A DNA stretch of 60,919 nucleotides from Cellulomonas cellasea. Its GTDB lineage: Bacteria; Actinomycetota; Actinomycetes; Actinomycetales; Cellulomonadaceae. The stretch lies in assembly GCF_006538745.1 (NCBI RefSeq), contig NZ_BJLR01000045.1, forward strand, positions 1 through 60,919, given 5' to 3'. The notes below the pieces were generated by a model, which was not told the DNA's origin, did not search any database, and saw nothing but the letters and a program-made list of their open reading frames with translations. Positions within the stretch are counted from its first letter, which is position 1. The number at the start of each line of letters is the position of its first letter. The position numbers and the translations under genes are program-made. Below, piece by piece: positions 48,899 to 58,044 of the stretch.

Positions 48899-49126
48899 TC
48901 AGACCGAGCACTCGCACACGAGGTTGTACTCGACGACCTGGTCGCCCTCGTCGGGCCGCGCCCACGCCTCGGCCTCGGCGCGCGAGCCGAACCGCCGACC
49001 GGCGAGGCGGCCGTTGGCGAGCAGCACGCCGACCTCGATGTGCTCGCGCGGGTCGTCCGGGTCGACGGCGGGCGCGGCGGTCGGGGACGTCCGGTCCGTG
49101 GCGGCGGTGCTCGTGGGGGTGCTCAT
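48899..49126 (-). CDS. 75-residue hypothetical protein
   Basis: Thr/Ala/Asp-rich first 30 residues, then a compact part IEVGVLLANGRLAGRRFGSRAEAEAWARPDEG and a C-terminal VVEYNLVCECSV with two Cys. Looks like a small folded alpha/beta domain. No function recognised. ATG has GGAGG nine bases upstream. Monocistronic. Confidence 0.65.
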   Translation of the reverse strand: MSTPTSTAATDRTSPTAAPAVDPDDPREHIEVGVLLANGRLAGRRFGSRAEAEAWARPDEGDQVVEYNLVCECSV

Positions 49127-49349
49127 CTGCGGCCTCCGGTCGGTCCCGTGGGTGCGCCGGGTCACCGCCGCACCGGCACCAGTATGCGCCGGTCGGGACG
49201 CGTCCACGGTCGCCACCGGGCTGCCGGCCGTCGTCGTCGCCGGGGTGCGCGGTCAGCGGGATCGCGGCCGCCCGGGGACGATGGGAGCCGTCGCGCACGC
49301 GACGTCGTCGAGCACCGCGTCCGTGGTGCGTCCCGCGAGGAGGTCGTCG

Positions 49350-49478
49350 GTGGTCACGTTCAAGGCGCTGGTGTGCCGGGTCCTCGGGCACGACGCGACG
49401 AAGGTGCCGCGTGACGACGAGGGCGGCGGGTACGCGTACGAGTGCCGCCGGTGCGGGGCTGCGGGCATCCGGCCGTGA
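49350..49478 (+). CDS. 42-residue zinc-ribbon-like protein
   Basis: Tiny protein with FKALVCRVLGHDATK and YAYECRRCGAAGI. The C-x4-H and C-x2-C pairs look like a zinc site. Similar mini-proteins occur in phages (DUF1660-like) and actinobacteria, but I cannot assign it. GTG at 49350 is supported by GCGAGGAGG six bases upstream. A longer start at ATG 49280 is possible but adds only low-complexity residues. Confidence 0.5.
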   Translation: MVTFKALVCRVLGHDATKVPRDDEGGGYAYECRRCGAAGIRP

Positions 49479-49482
49479 CCCG

Positions 49483-50238
49483 TCAGCCCAGCCGCACGCT
49501 CAGCTGGGAGCCGAGGTCGCGGTAGCCGAGCGACCGGGCGATGCGCTGCGACGCCTCGACGCGGGCGCGCCACTGCGGCAGGAGCCCGGCGTCGAGCGCG
49601 GCCGCCGTCGCCGCGCGGGCCACCAGCCGGCCGTAGCCGTGCCCGCGGACCTCGGGCGCGGTCAGCACGGACAGGTGCGCGACGTCGCCGGGCCACGCGC
49701 GGAACCCCGCGACGGCGACGACCGCCCCGGCGCGGCGCAGCGCGAACGCCGGTGAGGTGAGCTCGGCGACGCCGCTCTCGTCGGCGTCGTCCGGCTCGAC
49801 GCGGTCGAGGAGCGTGCGCAGCTCGGGGCCCGACGCGTCGACCTCGACGACGTCCCGGAGGTCCGGGTGCGCGTCGCCGGCCGCGGGAGCCGCCGGGGTG
49901 GTCCGCAGCTCGACGGTCGTCAGGCTCGCGGCGTCGAGGTACGCGAGCCGCGCGGGGCCGAGCACGTCCGTCACGGGCAGGTGCGCGCGGACCACGTCGG
50001 CGTCGGTGCGTGAGCCCGGGCCCAGCGCGGTGAGGACCCGCACGCGCTCCGCGGTCGCGTCGTCGGGGGCGGTGACGAGCGCCGAGCCGTCGAGCTCGAC
50101 GACGCCGACCCAGCCCGGCGGGCACAGCAGCGAGTCCGGGGCGACGGCCACGGCCACGCCGCCGTCGGTCGGGAACGGGCTCACCGACCCGGCGAGGACC
50201 TCCCACAGCCCTCGGGCGCGGTCGGCGGCACGCCTCAC
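49483..50238 (-). CDS. GNAT-family N-acetyltransferase
   Basis: 251 residues. The C-terminal half is a GNAT domain with AVVAVAGFRAWPGDVAHLSVL, the acetyl-CoA loop EVRGHGYGRLVARAA and the late LGYRDLGSQLSVRL. The first 110 residues (GLWEVLAGSVSPFPTDGGVA) form a separate domain I do not recognise. Acceptor unknown. GTG at 50238 overlaps the ybaK-like stop by four bases. Confidence 0.85.
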   Translation of the reverse strand: MRRAADRARGLWEVLAGSVSPFPTDGGVAVAVAPDSLLCPPGWVGVVELDGSALVTAPDDATAERVRVLTALGPGSRTDADVVRAHLPVTDVLGPARLAYLDAASLTTVELRTTPAAPAAGDAHPDLRDVVEVDASGPELRTLLDRVEPDDADESGVAELTSPAFALRRAGAVVAVAGFRAWPGDVAHLSVLTAPEVRGHGYGRLVARAATAAALDAGLLPQWRARVEASQRIARSLGYRDLGSQLSVRLG

Positions 50239-50810
50239 GCGAGCGCCAGGCCGTCGACGACCTCGACGCCCGGGGCGCCGGCGAGCAGGGCGCCCGGGAG
50301 GGCGATCTTGGAGCCGCGCACGCCGCTGCCGATCACCACGTACGGCCCGGCGTCCGGGTCCTGCGCCGTGACCCGGGCGTCGACGAGCACGCGGTACCCG
50401 TCGGGCAGGCCGATCGGGGTGATCCCGCCGTACTCCATCCCGGACTCGGCGGTCGCGCGGTCCATCGGCAGGAACGACGCCTTGCGGACGTCGAGCAGCC
50501 GCTTGACGGCGTTGTTGACGTCGGCACGGGTGGTCGCGCGCACGACCGCCGCCGCGACCCGTTCGGCGCCCTCGCGGCGGCCGGCGACGAGCACGCAGTT
50601 CGCCGAGACGGCGAGCGGGACGTCGTATGCCTGCGTCATCGCGGCGGTGTCCGCGAGGTCGGCGTCGATCTGCGCGACGACGACCTGCTCCGCGACGCGC
50701 TCGTCCCGCGCGGCCCACGCGGTGATCGCGGCGGCGGTGCTCGGGGCGACGAGCTCGGGGTGGTCGACGACCGGGCGCCAGGTCAGGGTTCCGAGGGTCA
50801 GGACGGGCAT
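50235..50810 (-). CDS. YbaK/EbsC-type aminoacyl-tRNA deacylase
   Basis: 191 residues, ProRS-editing-like fold. Conserved ADVNNAVKRLLDVRKASFLP holds the catalytic Lys, followed by MEYGGITPIGLP and GSGVRGSKIALPG. It clears mischarged tRNA; the exact amino acid is unknown. ATG at 50810 is 6 bases after a TACCCT -10. The stop overlaps the GNAT gene. Confidence 0.88.
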   Translation of the reverse strand: MPVLTLGTLTWRPVVDHPELVAPSTAAAITAWAARDERVAEQVVVAQIDADLADTAAMTQAYDVPLAVSANCVLVAGRREGAERVAAAVVRATTRADVNNAVKRLLDVRKASFLPMDRATAESGMEYGGITPIGLPDGYRVLVDARVTAQDPDAGPYVVIGSGVRGSKIALPGALLAGAPGVEVVDGLALA

Positions 50811-50816
50811 GGCGTC

Positions 50817-50822
50817 AGGGTA
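50817..50822 (-). promoter_or_regulatory. -10 TACCCT of the YbaK-like gene
   Basis: Minus-strand TACCCT, 6 bases, ATG. Candidate leaderless promoter. Confidence 0.6.
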
Positions 50823-50857
50823 ACGACCGTGCGGTGCCGGCGGCCCGGACGGTGCTC

Positions 50858-51397
50858 TCAGCGCCGGTACGTCGCCACGAGCACCGCCCGCGCGAGCGTG
50901 TGGAACACGACCATCGCGCCGACCGCGCCGGGCATCGCGTCGGGGCCGACGCCGAGGCTCTCGACGTCGAGCGCGTGCACGACGTGGAAGTACCGGTGCA
51001 CCTGGTCGCCGGGCGGCGGCGCGGCACCGACGTACCCAGGGACGCCGTCGTCCCCGCGCAGCGCGAGCGCGGGCGCCGGGAGCAGGCCGGCGTCCGCGGC
51101 GCCCGCCCCGCGGACGAGCGACGTCGTGGAGGCGGGCAGGTCGACCACGGTCCAGTGCCACCAGCCCGCCGGTCCCGGCGCGTCCGGGTCGAACACGCTC
51201 ACGACGAACGACCTCGTCGTGTCGGGGAACCCGGACCACGCGAGGTGCGGCGAGACGTTCCCGTGCGGTGGGGCCGCGTGCTCGTCGGGCAGCGGCTCGC
51301 CGTGCACCAGGTCGTCGCTGCGCAGCTCGAACGAGGGCACGGGCGGCAGCAGCGCGTACGGGTCGGGGGCGACGGGGCGGGTCAGCGAGACGGCCAC
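50858..51397 (-). CDS. YbhB/YbcL family PEBP-like protein
   Basis: 179 residues, phosphatidylethanolamine-binding-protein fold. Key parts are GNVSPHLAWSGFPDTTRSFVV, DPDAPGPAGWWHWTVVDLPA and YVGAAPPPGDQVHRYFHVVHAL. Bacterial members bind small anions or ligands; their role is unclear. GTG at 51397 has AGGAG seven bases upstream. Divergent from the SOS cassette. Confidence 0.9.
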   Translation of the reverse strand: MAVSLTRPVAPDPYALLPPVPSFELRSDDLVHGEPLPDEHAAPPHGNVSPHLAWSGFPDTTRSFVVSVFDPDAPGPAGWWHWTVVDLPASTTSLVRGAGAADAGLLPAPALALRGDDGVPGYVGAAPPPGDQVHRYFHVVHALDVESLGVGPDAMPGAVGAMVVFHTLARAVLVATYRR

Positions 51398-51503
51398 GGG
51401 TGCTCCTGGGGGCGTCGGACGGTGCTCGGACCCGTCTCATGATGCCGACCGCGGCGCAAGAACGCCGTCCGGGTGAGGTTTGTCCGTCTCCCGGGGGACC
51501 GGA

Positions 51504-51532
51504 TTGACACGCCCGTCGCACCAGCGTGTACT
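51504..51532 (+). promoter_or_regulatory. promoter of the imuA-imuB-dnaE2 cassette
   Basis: A perfect -35 TTGACA (51504-51509), 17 bases, then TGTACT (51527-51532). Expected start is at about 51539-51540, right on the SOS box. Confidence 0.75.
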
Positions 51533-51539
51533 AGCGGCA

Positions 51540-51555
51540 TCGAACACATGTTCGA
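51540..51555. promoter_or_regulatory. LexA / SOS box TCGAAC-N4-GTTCGA
   Basis: TCGAACACATGTTCGA is a perfect 16-base palindrome in the half-sites and equals the actinobacterial LexA consensus. It overlaps the predicted start of transcription, so LexA would block it. Confidence 0.93.
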
Positions 51556-51625
51556 ACGTCCTGTGGGTGGCTCGCAGGGCGAGATGGGCCGGCTGTGCCC
51601 CAGAGCACCGAGACGGGGAGGGATC

Positions 51626-52843
51626 GTGCCGGGCGTGGGGACGCGTGAGGAGAAGGCCGCGCTGGCGCGTGCCGTGCTGGCTCACGCCGAGCAGCGCACG
51701 GGCGCCCGCAGCGTGGTGCGCGGGGTAGGCCGGGGTGGTTCCGACGGCGCGGTCGCCGACGTCGTGTCGCGAGGGGGAGACGCGACGGCCGGCGACGGCC
51801 GTGGGGCCGGTGCACGTGCAGGGCAGGGGGCTGCCGGGTGGGCGGGGGGCAGCACGACCGGGTGGGGGCCCGGCCGTGGCGGGGGAGTGACGGGGGCACC
51901 AGGCCCGGCAGGGGGAACGAGCGCCTCGGCGCCGTCCGGGCCCGGTGCCCCCGTCACCCGAGGTGGTGCCGTGCACGACGACGCGCCGGCCGTCGTGCCG
52001 GACGCGCTGCTCGACGTCCCGTCGGCGCCGCGGCCGCACGCGGTGCCGGCCGCGCTGCCGCACGCCGTGCCGGACCTGCTGTCGCACGTCGTGCCGGACG
52101 CGCCGCACGCCGTGCCCGGTGCCGGCCACGTCCCCGTCGCGCGCCGCACCTCGCTCCTGACGACCGAGCGCCCCGCGCTCCCGGTCCCCGCCGAGCTGAC
52201 CGCGCTGCTGCCCGACGGCCTGCGCCGCGGCGGGACGGTCACGGTGCTCGGCTCGACGTCGCTGCTGCTCGCGCTGCTCGCCTCGGCCTGCGCGGGAGGG
52301 GCGTGGGCCGCGCTCGTCGGGCAGCCGACCGCGGGCCTGCTCGCAGCCGCCGAGGCCGGGGTCGCGCTCGACCGGCTCGCCGTCGTCCCCGCACCCGGGC
52401 TCGACGCGCCCACGGTCGTCGCCGCGCTGCTCGACGGCGTCGACGTCGTCCTCGTGGGCCCCGAGGCCGCGCTCACCGACTCCGACCGGCGCCGGCTCGC
52501 GGCCCGGGCGCGCGAGCGCGGGTCGGTGCTGCTCACGAGCACGCCGTGGCCCGGCGCCAACGTCGTGCTGACCGCCGAGCAGGGCCGGTGGAGCGGGGTC
52601 GGGACGGGCGACGGGCGGCTGCGCACGCACGAGCTGCGGGTCGTGCGGACCGGGCGTGGCTCGGCGGCGGTCCGCACGAGCGTCGACGTCGCGCTCCCGC
52701 TGGGCCGCCCCGCGCCGGCCCTCGTCGAGCCGCACGCGAGCGTCACCGCCGCCTCGCTGGCCCCCGCGCCGGTCGCGCCGGCCCCCGAGGTGGCGCCGGA
52801 GGCCGAGGGCGCGCCCGCCGCGACGCTGAGGCTCGTCGGATGA
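51626..52843 (+). CDS. imuA: ImuA-like RecA-fold mutasome protein
   Basis: 405 residues. The last 230 residues are a degenerate RecA-like domain (GGTVTVLGSTSLLLALLASA, VVLVGPEAALTDSDRRRLAA), fitting ImuA' of the mycobacterial mutasome. The first 150 are Gly/Ala/Pro-rich, with a repeat of PHAVP units at about 136-168 (PHAVPAALPHAVPD). GTG at 51626 has GGGGAGGGA in front. The stop overlaps imuB. The N-terminal linker is much longer than expected for the family. Confidence 0.85.
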   Translation: MPGVGTREEKAALARAVLAHAEQRTGARSVVRGVGRGGSDGAVADVVSRGGDATAGDGRGAGARAGQGAAGWAGGSTTGWGPGRGGGVTGAPGPAGGTSASAPSGPGAPVTRGGAVHDDAPAVVPDALLDVPSAPRPHAVPAALPHAVPDLLSHVVPDAPHAVPGAGHVPVARRTSLLTTERPALPVPAELTALLPDGLRRGGTVTVLGSTSLLLALLASACAGGAWAALVGQPTAGLLAAAEAGVALDRLAVVPAPGLDAPTVVAALLDGVDVVLVGPEAALTDSDRRRLAARARERGSVLLTSTPWPGANVVLTAEQGRWSGVGTGDGRLRTHELRVVRTGRGSAAVRTSVDVALPLGRPAPALVEPHASVTAASLAPAPVAPAPEVAPEAEGAPAATLRLVG

Positions 52844-54459
52844 GCACCCGCACGACCGTCCTGTGGGTGCCCGACTGGCCCGTGCTCGCCGCGGTCCGGG
52901 CCGGTCAGGTCCCGCCGCACCTGCCCGCCGCGGTGCACGACGCCCGCCGGGTCACCGCGGTCTCGGCGCTCGCCCGGTCGCAGGGCGTGCGCCGCGGCAT
53001 GCGCCGGCGTCAGGCGCAGGGCTGCTGCCCCGAGCTCGTGCTGCTCCCGGTCGACGAGGGGCGCGACGTGCGGCTGTTCGAGCCGGTCGTGGCCGCCGCC
53101 GAGACGGTCGTCGCGGGGCTCGAGGTCGCCCGCGCCGGGCTCCTGCTGCTGCCCGCCGACGGCGCGAGCCGCTACCACGGCTCCGAGGACGCGCTCGCGG
53201 AGCGGCTCGTGGTGGCCGTCGCCGAGCGCACCGGCCACGAGGCGCACGTGGGCACCGCCGACGGCCTGCTCGCCGCGGTGCTCGCCGCCCGCAGCGGGAG
53301 CACCGTGCCGCCCGGCGGGTCGCGCGGGTTCCTCGCGCCGCTCGGCGTCGGGGAGCTCGTGCACGCCGCGGTGCAGGACGGCGCCGCCGAGGAGGTCGCC
53401 GCGTTCGTCGACCTGCTGCTGCGGCTCGGCCTGCGCACGCTCGGGGACCTCGCGACCCTGCCGTCGGCGGACGTGCACGCGCGCTTCGGCCGGACCGGGG
53501 TGTGGGCGCACACGCTCGCCCGCGGGGCCGACGACCGACCGCCCGCCCGGCGCCGACCCGAGACCGACCTCGAGGTCACGTGCGAGCTCGACCCGCCCGC
53601 CGAGCGCGTCGACGCCGCGACGTTCGCGGGCCGCCGGCTCGCCGAGGAGCTCCACGCGCGGCTGCTCGAGCACTCCGTGACGTGCGGGCGGCTGCAGATC
53701 GTGGCCCGCACCGACGCCGGTGAGGAGCTCGCCCGCACGTGGCGCACCGACCTCGGAGGGCTCGGGGGGCTCACCGCGGCGCGGATCACCGACCGCGTGC
53801 GGTGGCAGCTCGAGGGCTGGCTCACGGCGGGGGCGCTCGCGGGGCGCCCGGGCCGGCGCGCACGCGACCTGACCGCGGACGACCCGGCGCCGGCCGCGCT
53901 CGTGCACCTGAGCATCGCGGCGCAGGACGTCGCCCCCGCGGGCGCCGAGCAGGGCCGGCTGTGGGGCGGGCCGTCCGGGGGCGACCTGCGCGCGCACCGG
54001 GCGCTGGACCGCGTGCAGGGGCTCATCGGCGGCGACGGCGTGCTCACGGTGGCCCTCCAAGGCGGGCGCGACCTGCGCGACCAGGTGCACCTGCGCCCGT
54101 GGGGCGACCAGACCGCCGCACCGCGCCCGGCGGACCGTCCGTGGCCCGGGCGGCTGCCCGAGCCGGCGCCCGCGACCGTGCTGACCGAGCCCCAGCCCGT
54201 CGACGTGCGCGACGCGGCGGGCGCGCCCGTGCGGCTCGACGAGCGCGCGGTCCTCAGCGGGGAGCCGGCGACGGTGCGCTGGCCCGGGGAGGACCCGCGG
54301 GCGGTGGCGGGCTGGGCCGGGCCGTGGCCGCTCGCGGACCGGTGGTGGACCGGGGCGGTCCGGGTGCGCTCGCACGTGCAGGCGACGCTCGACGACGGGC
54401 GTGCGGTGCTGCTCGCGTGCACGGACGGGGTGTGGACGTGCGAGGCGACGTACGACTGA
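52840..54459 (+). CDS. imuB: ImuB, inactive Y-family polymerase
   Basis: 539 residues. Polymerase-like fold starting with LWVPDWPVLAA, then a palm/finger part and a C-terminal domain. The place of the catalytic carboxylates (SIDE-like motif) reads LLPADGASRYHG, so the site is lost, as expected for ImuB, a bridge between beta clamp, ImuA' and DnaE2. Two conserved-looking C-terminal Trp-rich parts (RWPGEDPRAVAGWAGPWPLA, RWWTGAV) are present. The ATG overlaps the imuA stop. Confidence 0.92.
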   Translation: MSTRTTVLWVPDWPVLAAVRAGQVPPHLPAAVHDARRVTAVSALARSQGVRRGMRRRQAQGCCPELVLLPVDEGRDVRLFEPVVAAAETVVAGLEVARAGLLLLPADGASRYHGSEDALAERLVVAVAERTGHEAHVGTADGLLAAVLAARSGSTVPPGGSRGFLAPLGVGELVHAAVQDGAAEEVAAFVDLLLRLGLRTLGDLATLPSADVHARFGRTGVWAHTLARGADDRPPARRRPETDLEVTCELDPPAERVDAATFAGRRLAEELHARLLEHSVTCGRLQIVARTDAGEELARTWRTDLGGLGGLTAARITDRVRWQLEGWLTAGALAGRPGRRARDLTADDPAPAALVHLSIAAQDVAPAGAEQGRLWGGPSGGDLRAHRALDRVQGLIGGDGVLTVALQGGRDLRDQVHLRPWGDQTAAPRPADRPWPGRLPEPAPATVLTEPQPVDVRDAAGAPVRLDERAVLSGEPATVRWPGEDPRAVAGWAGPWPLADRWWTGAVRVRSHVQATLDDGRAVLLACTDGVWTCEATYD

Positions 54460-54510
54460 GCGGCACCGGCAGGGATCCGACGAGGGGAAGACAAGGGGGA
54501 GTGACGCACG

Positions 54511-57500
54511 ATGACGGGGACGGGACGGTCCGCGCGCTACGCCGAGCTGCACGCGCACTCCGCGTTCAGCTTCCTCGACGGCGCGAGCCAGCCCGAGGAG
54601 CTCGCGTACGAGGCCGCGCGCCTCGGCCTGTCCGCGCTCGCGCTGACCGACCACGACGGTCTCTACGGCGTCGTGCGGTTCGCGCAGGCCGCCCGGCTCG
54701 TCGGGCTCCCCACGGTGTTCGGCGCCGAGCTGCACCTGCCCGTGCCCGGCGGGACACCCGGGGCGGGCGCGACCACAGGGCGGGCCCGCCCCGGACCCGA
54801 CGTGCTCGACCCCCCGACCGGCGTCCCCGACCCGCGCGCGACCCACCTGCCCGTGCTGGCGCGCGGCCCCGACGGCTACCGCGCGCTGTCCCGGGCGATC
54901 GCGACCGCGCACCTCGCGACCGGGACCAAGGGCGCCGCGCACTACACGCTCGAGGGGCTCGCCGAGCAGGCCGCCGGGCAGTGGCTCGTGCTCACGGGCT
55001 GCCGCAAGGGCGCGGTGCGGCGCGCGCTGACCGGGCGCGCGGGCGCTGGGCCGGTGACGCCCGAGGGGTTCGTCGCCGCGCGCGCCGAGGTCGACCGGCT
55101 CGTCGCGCTGTTCGGCCGCGAGAACGTCGCGGTCGAGGTCACCGACACGGGCGACCCGTTCGACTCCGAGCTCGCGGACGCGCTCGCGGCCCTCGCCGCC
55201 GCGGGCGACCTGCCGCTCGTCGCGACCGGGAACGTGCACTACGCGACCCCGCGCGACGCCGACCTGGCCGCCGCGCTCGCCGCCGTGCGGGCGCGCTCGT
55301 CGATGGAGGACCTCGACGGCTGGCTGCCGGGCGCCCCGACCGCGCACCTGCGCTCGGCGCGCGAGATGCTCATGCGCCACCGCCGTCACCCGGACGCGGT
55401 GCGCACGGCCGCCGACCTCGCGCTCGAGTGCGCGTTCGACCTGTCGCTGGTCGCCCCGAACCTGCCGCCGTACCCCGTGCCCGCGGGCCACACCGAGGCG
55501 ACGTGGCTGCGCAAGCTCGTCCGGCGCGGCGCGCGCGAGCTCTACGGGCCTCCCGAGGCCGAGACGGTGCCGGGCGCGTATGCGCAGATCGAGCACGAGC
55601 TGCGCGTCATCGAGGACCTTGGCTTCCCGGGCTACTTCCTCGTCGTGTACGACCTCGTCGACTTCTGCCGCCGCAACGGGATCCTCGCCCAGGGCCGCGG
55701 CTCGGCGGCGAACTCGGCGGTCTGCTACGCGCTGCGCGTCACGGCCGTCGACGCGGTCAAGCACGGGCTGCTGTTCGAGCGGTTCCTCGCCCCCGAGCGC
55801 GACGGTCCGCCCGACATCGACGTCGACATCGAGTCGGGCCGCCGCGAGGAGGTCATCCAGTACGTCTACGCGACGCACGGGCGCACGCACGCCGCGCAGG
55901 TCGCCAACGTCATCGGCTACCGCCCGCGCTCGGCGGTGCGCGACGCCGCACGCGCGCTCGGGTACGACGTCGGGCAGCAGGACGCGTGGAGCAAGAGCAT
56001 CGAGCGGTGGGGGAGCCTGCGCGGACCCGACCGCGGGCTGCCGTGGTGGCAGGGCGCGGCGCCGGTGTCCGCGACGCCCGACCACGGGCCGGCGCCGGTT
56101 CCCGGTCAGGCGCCCGGCCCGCGATCCGGTCAGCCGCACCGGCCCGTCGTCCCCGACCACCGGGTGCACGACACCGACCGTGCCGTCGGCGAGCCGACCA
56201 AGGACCGCCACGACGTCGTCCCCGCGCACCTGCCGCCCGCCGCGAGCGACCTCGACGAGATCCCCGAGCACGTCATCGACCTCGCCGAGCGGTTCCTGCG
56301 CCTGCCGCGCCACCTCGGCATCCACTCGGGCGGCATGGTCATGTGCGACCGGCCCGTCATCGAGGTGTGCCCGGTGGAGTGGGCGCGGATGCCCGGGCGC
56401 ACGGTGCTGCAGTGGGACAAGGACGACTGCGCCGACGCCGGGCTGGTCAAGTTCGACCTGCTGGGCCTCGGGATGCTGACCGCGCTGCGCATCGGCTTCG
56501 ACCAGGTGCGCGAGCACGAGGGCGTGCACGTCGAGCTGCACGGGCTGCCGCACGAGGACCCCGCGGTCTACGACCTGCTGTGCGCCGCCGACACCGTCGG
56601 GGTGTTCCAGGTCGAGTCGCGCGCGCAGATGGGGACCCTGCCGCGGCTGCGCCCCCGGCGGTTCTACGACATCGTCATCGAGGTCGCGCTGATCCGCCCC
56701 GGGCCCATCCAGGGCGGCTCGGTGCACCCGTACATCAACCGCTACAACGGCCGCGAGAAGGTCACGTACCTGCACCCGCTGCTCGAGAAGTCGCTGTCCA
56801 AGACCCTCGGCGTCCCGCTGTTCCAGGAGCAGCTCATGCAGATGGCGATCGACGTCGCCGACTTCACGCCCGCCGAGGCCGACCAGCTGCGGCGTGCGAT
56901 GGGCTCGAAGCGGTCGATCGAGCGCATGGAGGCGATGCGGGCGCGGCTCATGGCCGGGATGGAGGCCAACGGCATCCCGCCGGGCGTGCGCGAGCAGATC
57001 TACGACAAGCTCAAGGCGTTCGCCGACTTCGGCTTCCCCGAGTCGCACTCGTACTCGTTCGCGTTCCTCGTGTACGCGAGCTCGTGGCTCAAGGTGCACC
57101 ACCCCGCGGCGTTCTACGCGGGGCTGCTGGCCGCGCAGCCGATGGGCTTCTACTCCCCGCAGTCGCTCGTCGCGGACGCGCGCCGGCACGGCGTCGAGGT
57201 GCTGCGCCCCGACGTGCAGCACTCGGACGTCCAGGCGTGCGTCGAGCGCACGGCCCCGCCGCCGCCCGGCGGGGAGCCGCCGCTCGTCCCGACGCCGTCC
57301 GGCACCGCGGCCGTGGGTGCGCGCACGCCGGCCGGGCGCACGCTCGTCGTGCGGATGGGGCTCGCGTCGGTGCGGGGCGTGGGGGAGGACGTCGCGGAGC
57401 GGCTCGTCGCGGAGCGGCGCGAGCACGGGGTGTTCGCGGACCTGCGCGACCTCGCGCGGCGCGTGCGCCTGACGACCGCGCAGCTCGAGGCGCTCGCGAC

Positions 57501-58044
57501 GGGCGGCGCGCTCGGCAGCCTCGGGGCGACGCGGCGCGAGGCGCTGTGGGCCGCGGGCGCGCTCGCGCAGGAGAGCCCCGACACGCTGCCCGGCGTCAGC
57601 GTCGGCGTGAGCGCCCCGACGCTGCCCGGGATGAGCGACGTCGAGCTCGCCGTCGCGGACGTGTGGGCGACCGGGGTCTCGACCGACTCGTTCCCGACGC
57701 AGTTCGTGCGCGACGGGCTCGACTCCGCGGGGGTCCTGCGCGTCGAGCAGGCGTTCCGCCACGAGACCGGGCGCCGTGTCGCCGTCGCCGGGGTCATCAC
57801 GCACCGCCAGCGACCCGGGACCGCCGGGGGCGTGACGTTCCTGTCGCTCGAGGACGAGACGGGGCTGCTCAACGTCATCTGCTCCGCGGGCCTCTGGCAG
57901 CGGTTCCGCAGGGTCGCGCGCACGTCACCCGCGCTCGTCGTGCGCGGCCGGCTCGAACGGGCCGACGGCGCGACGAACCTGATCGCCGAGCACCTCGCGC
58001 CGCTGTCGCTGCGGGTGCGGTCCTCGTCGCGCGACTTCCACTAG
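54511..58044 (+). CDS. dnaE2: error-prone DNA polymerase DnaE2
   Basis: 1177 residues, C-family polymerase for translesion synthesis. PHP domain at the start (YAELHAHSAFSFLDGAS, TDHDGLYG), and catalytic Asp residues in PPDIDVDIESGRREE at about 431-445. Core blocks are HLGIHSGGMVM, FDLLGLGMLTALRIG and RRAMGSKRSIERM. OB domain near the end (VAGVITHRQRPGTAGG). An insertion of about 55 Pro/His-rich residues at 515-570 makes it longer than the mycobacterial enzyme. ATG has GGGGGAG nine bases upstream. Its TAG and that of the convergent gene share the bases CTAG. Confidence 0.97.
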   Translation: MTGTGRSARYAELHAHSAFSFLDGASQPEELAYEAARLGLSALALTDHDGLYGVVRFAQAARLVGLPTVFGAELHLPVPGGTPGAGATTGRARPGPDVLDPPTGVPDPRATHLPVLARGPDGYRALSRAIATAHLATGTKGAAHYTLEGLAEQAAGQWLVLTGCRKGAVRRALTGRAGAGPVTPEGFVAARAEVDRLVALFGRENVAVEVTDTGDPFDSELADALAALAAAGDLPLVATGNVHYATPRDADLAAALAAVRARSSMEDLDGWLPGAPTAHLRSAREMLMRHRRHPDAVRTAADLALECAFDLSLVAPNLPPYPVPAGHTEATWLRKLVRRGARELYGPPEAETVPGAYAQIEHELRVIEDLGFPGYFLVVYDLVDFCRRNGILAQGRGSAANSAVCYALRVTAVDAVKHGLLFERFLAPERDGPPDIDVDIESGRREEVIQYVYATHGRTHAAQVANVIGYRPRSAVRDAARALGYDVGQQDAWSKSIERWGSLRGPDRGLPWWQGAAPVSATPDHGPAPVPGQAPGPRSGQPHRPVVPDHRVHDTDRAVGEPTKDRHDVVPAHLPPAASDLDEIPEHVIDLAERFLRLPRHLGIHSGGMVMCDRPVIEVCPVEWARMPGRTVLQWDKDDCADAGLVKFDLLGLGMLTALRIGFDQVREHEGVHVELHGLPHEDPAVYDLLCAADTVGVFQVESRAQMGTLPRLRPRRFYDIVIEVALIRPGPIQGGSVHPYINRYNGREKVTYLHPLLEKSLSKTLGVPLFQEQLMQMAIDVADFTPAEADQLRRAMGSKRSIERMEAMRARLMAGMEANGIPPGVREQIYDKLKAFADFGFPESHSYSFAFLVYASSWLKVHHPAAFYAGLLAAQPMGFYSPQSLVADARRHGVEVLRPDVQHSDVQACVERTAPPPPGGEPPLVPTPSGTAAVGARTPAGRTLVVRMGLASVRGVGEDVAERLVAERREHGVFADLRDLARRVRLTTAQLEALATGGALGSLGATRREALWAAGALAQESPDTLPGVSVGVSAPTLPGMSDVELAVADVWATGVSTDSFPTQFVRDGLDSAGVLRVEQAFRHETGRRVAVAGVITHRQRPGTAGGVTFLSLEDETGLLNVICSAGLWQRFRRVARTSPALVVRGRLERADGATNLIAEHLAPLSLRVRSSSRDFH

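Noticed and set aside
51682-57804. A 2040-residue open frame on the minus strand
   Set aside because: It lies opposite imuA, imuB and dnaE2, is Arg/Ala/Gly-rich without domains, and results from the scarcity of stop codons in GC-rich DNA.
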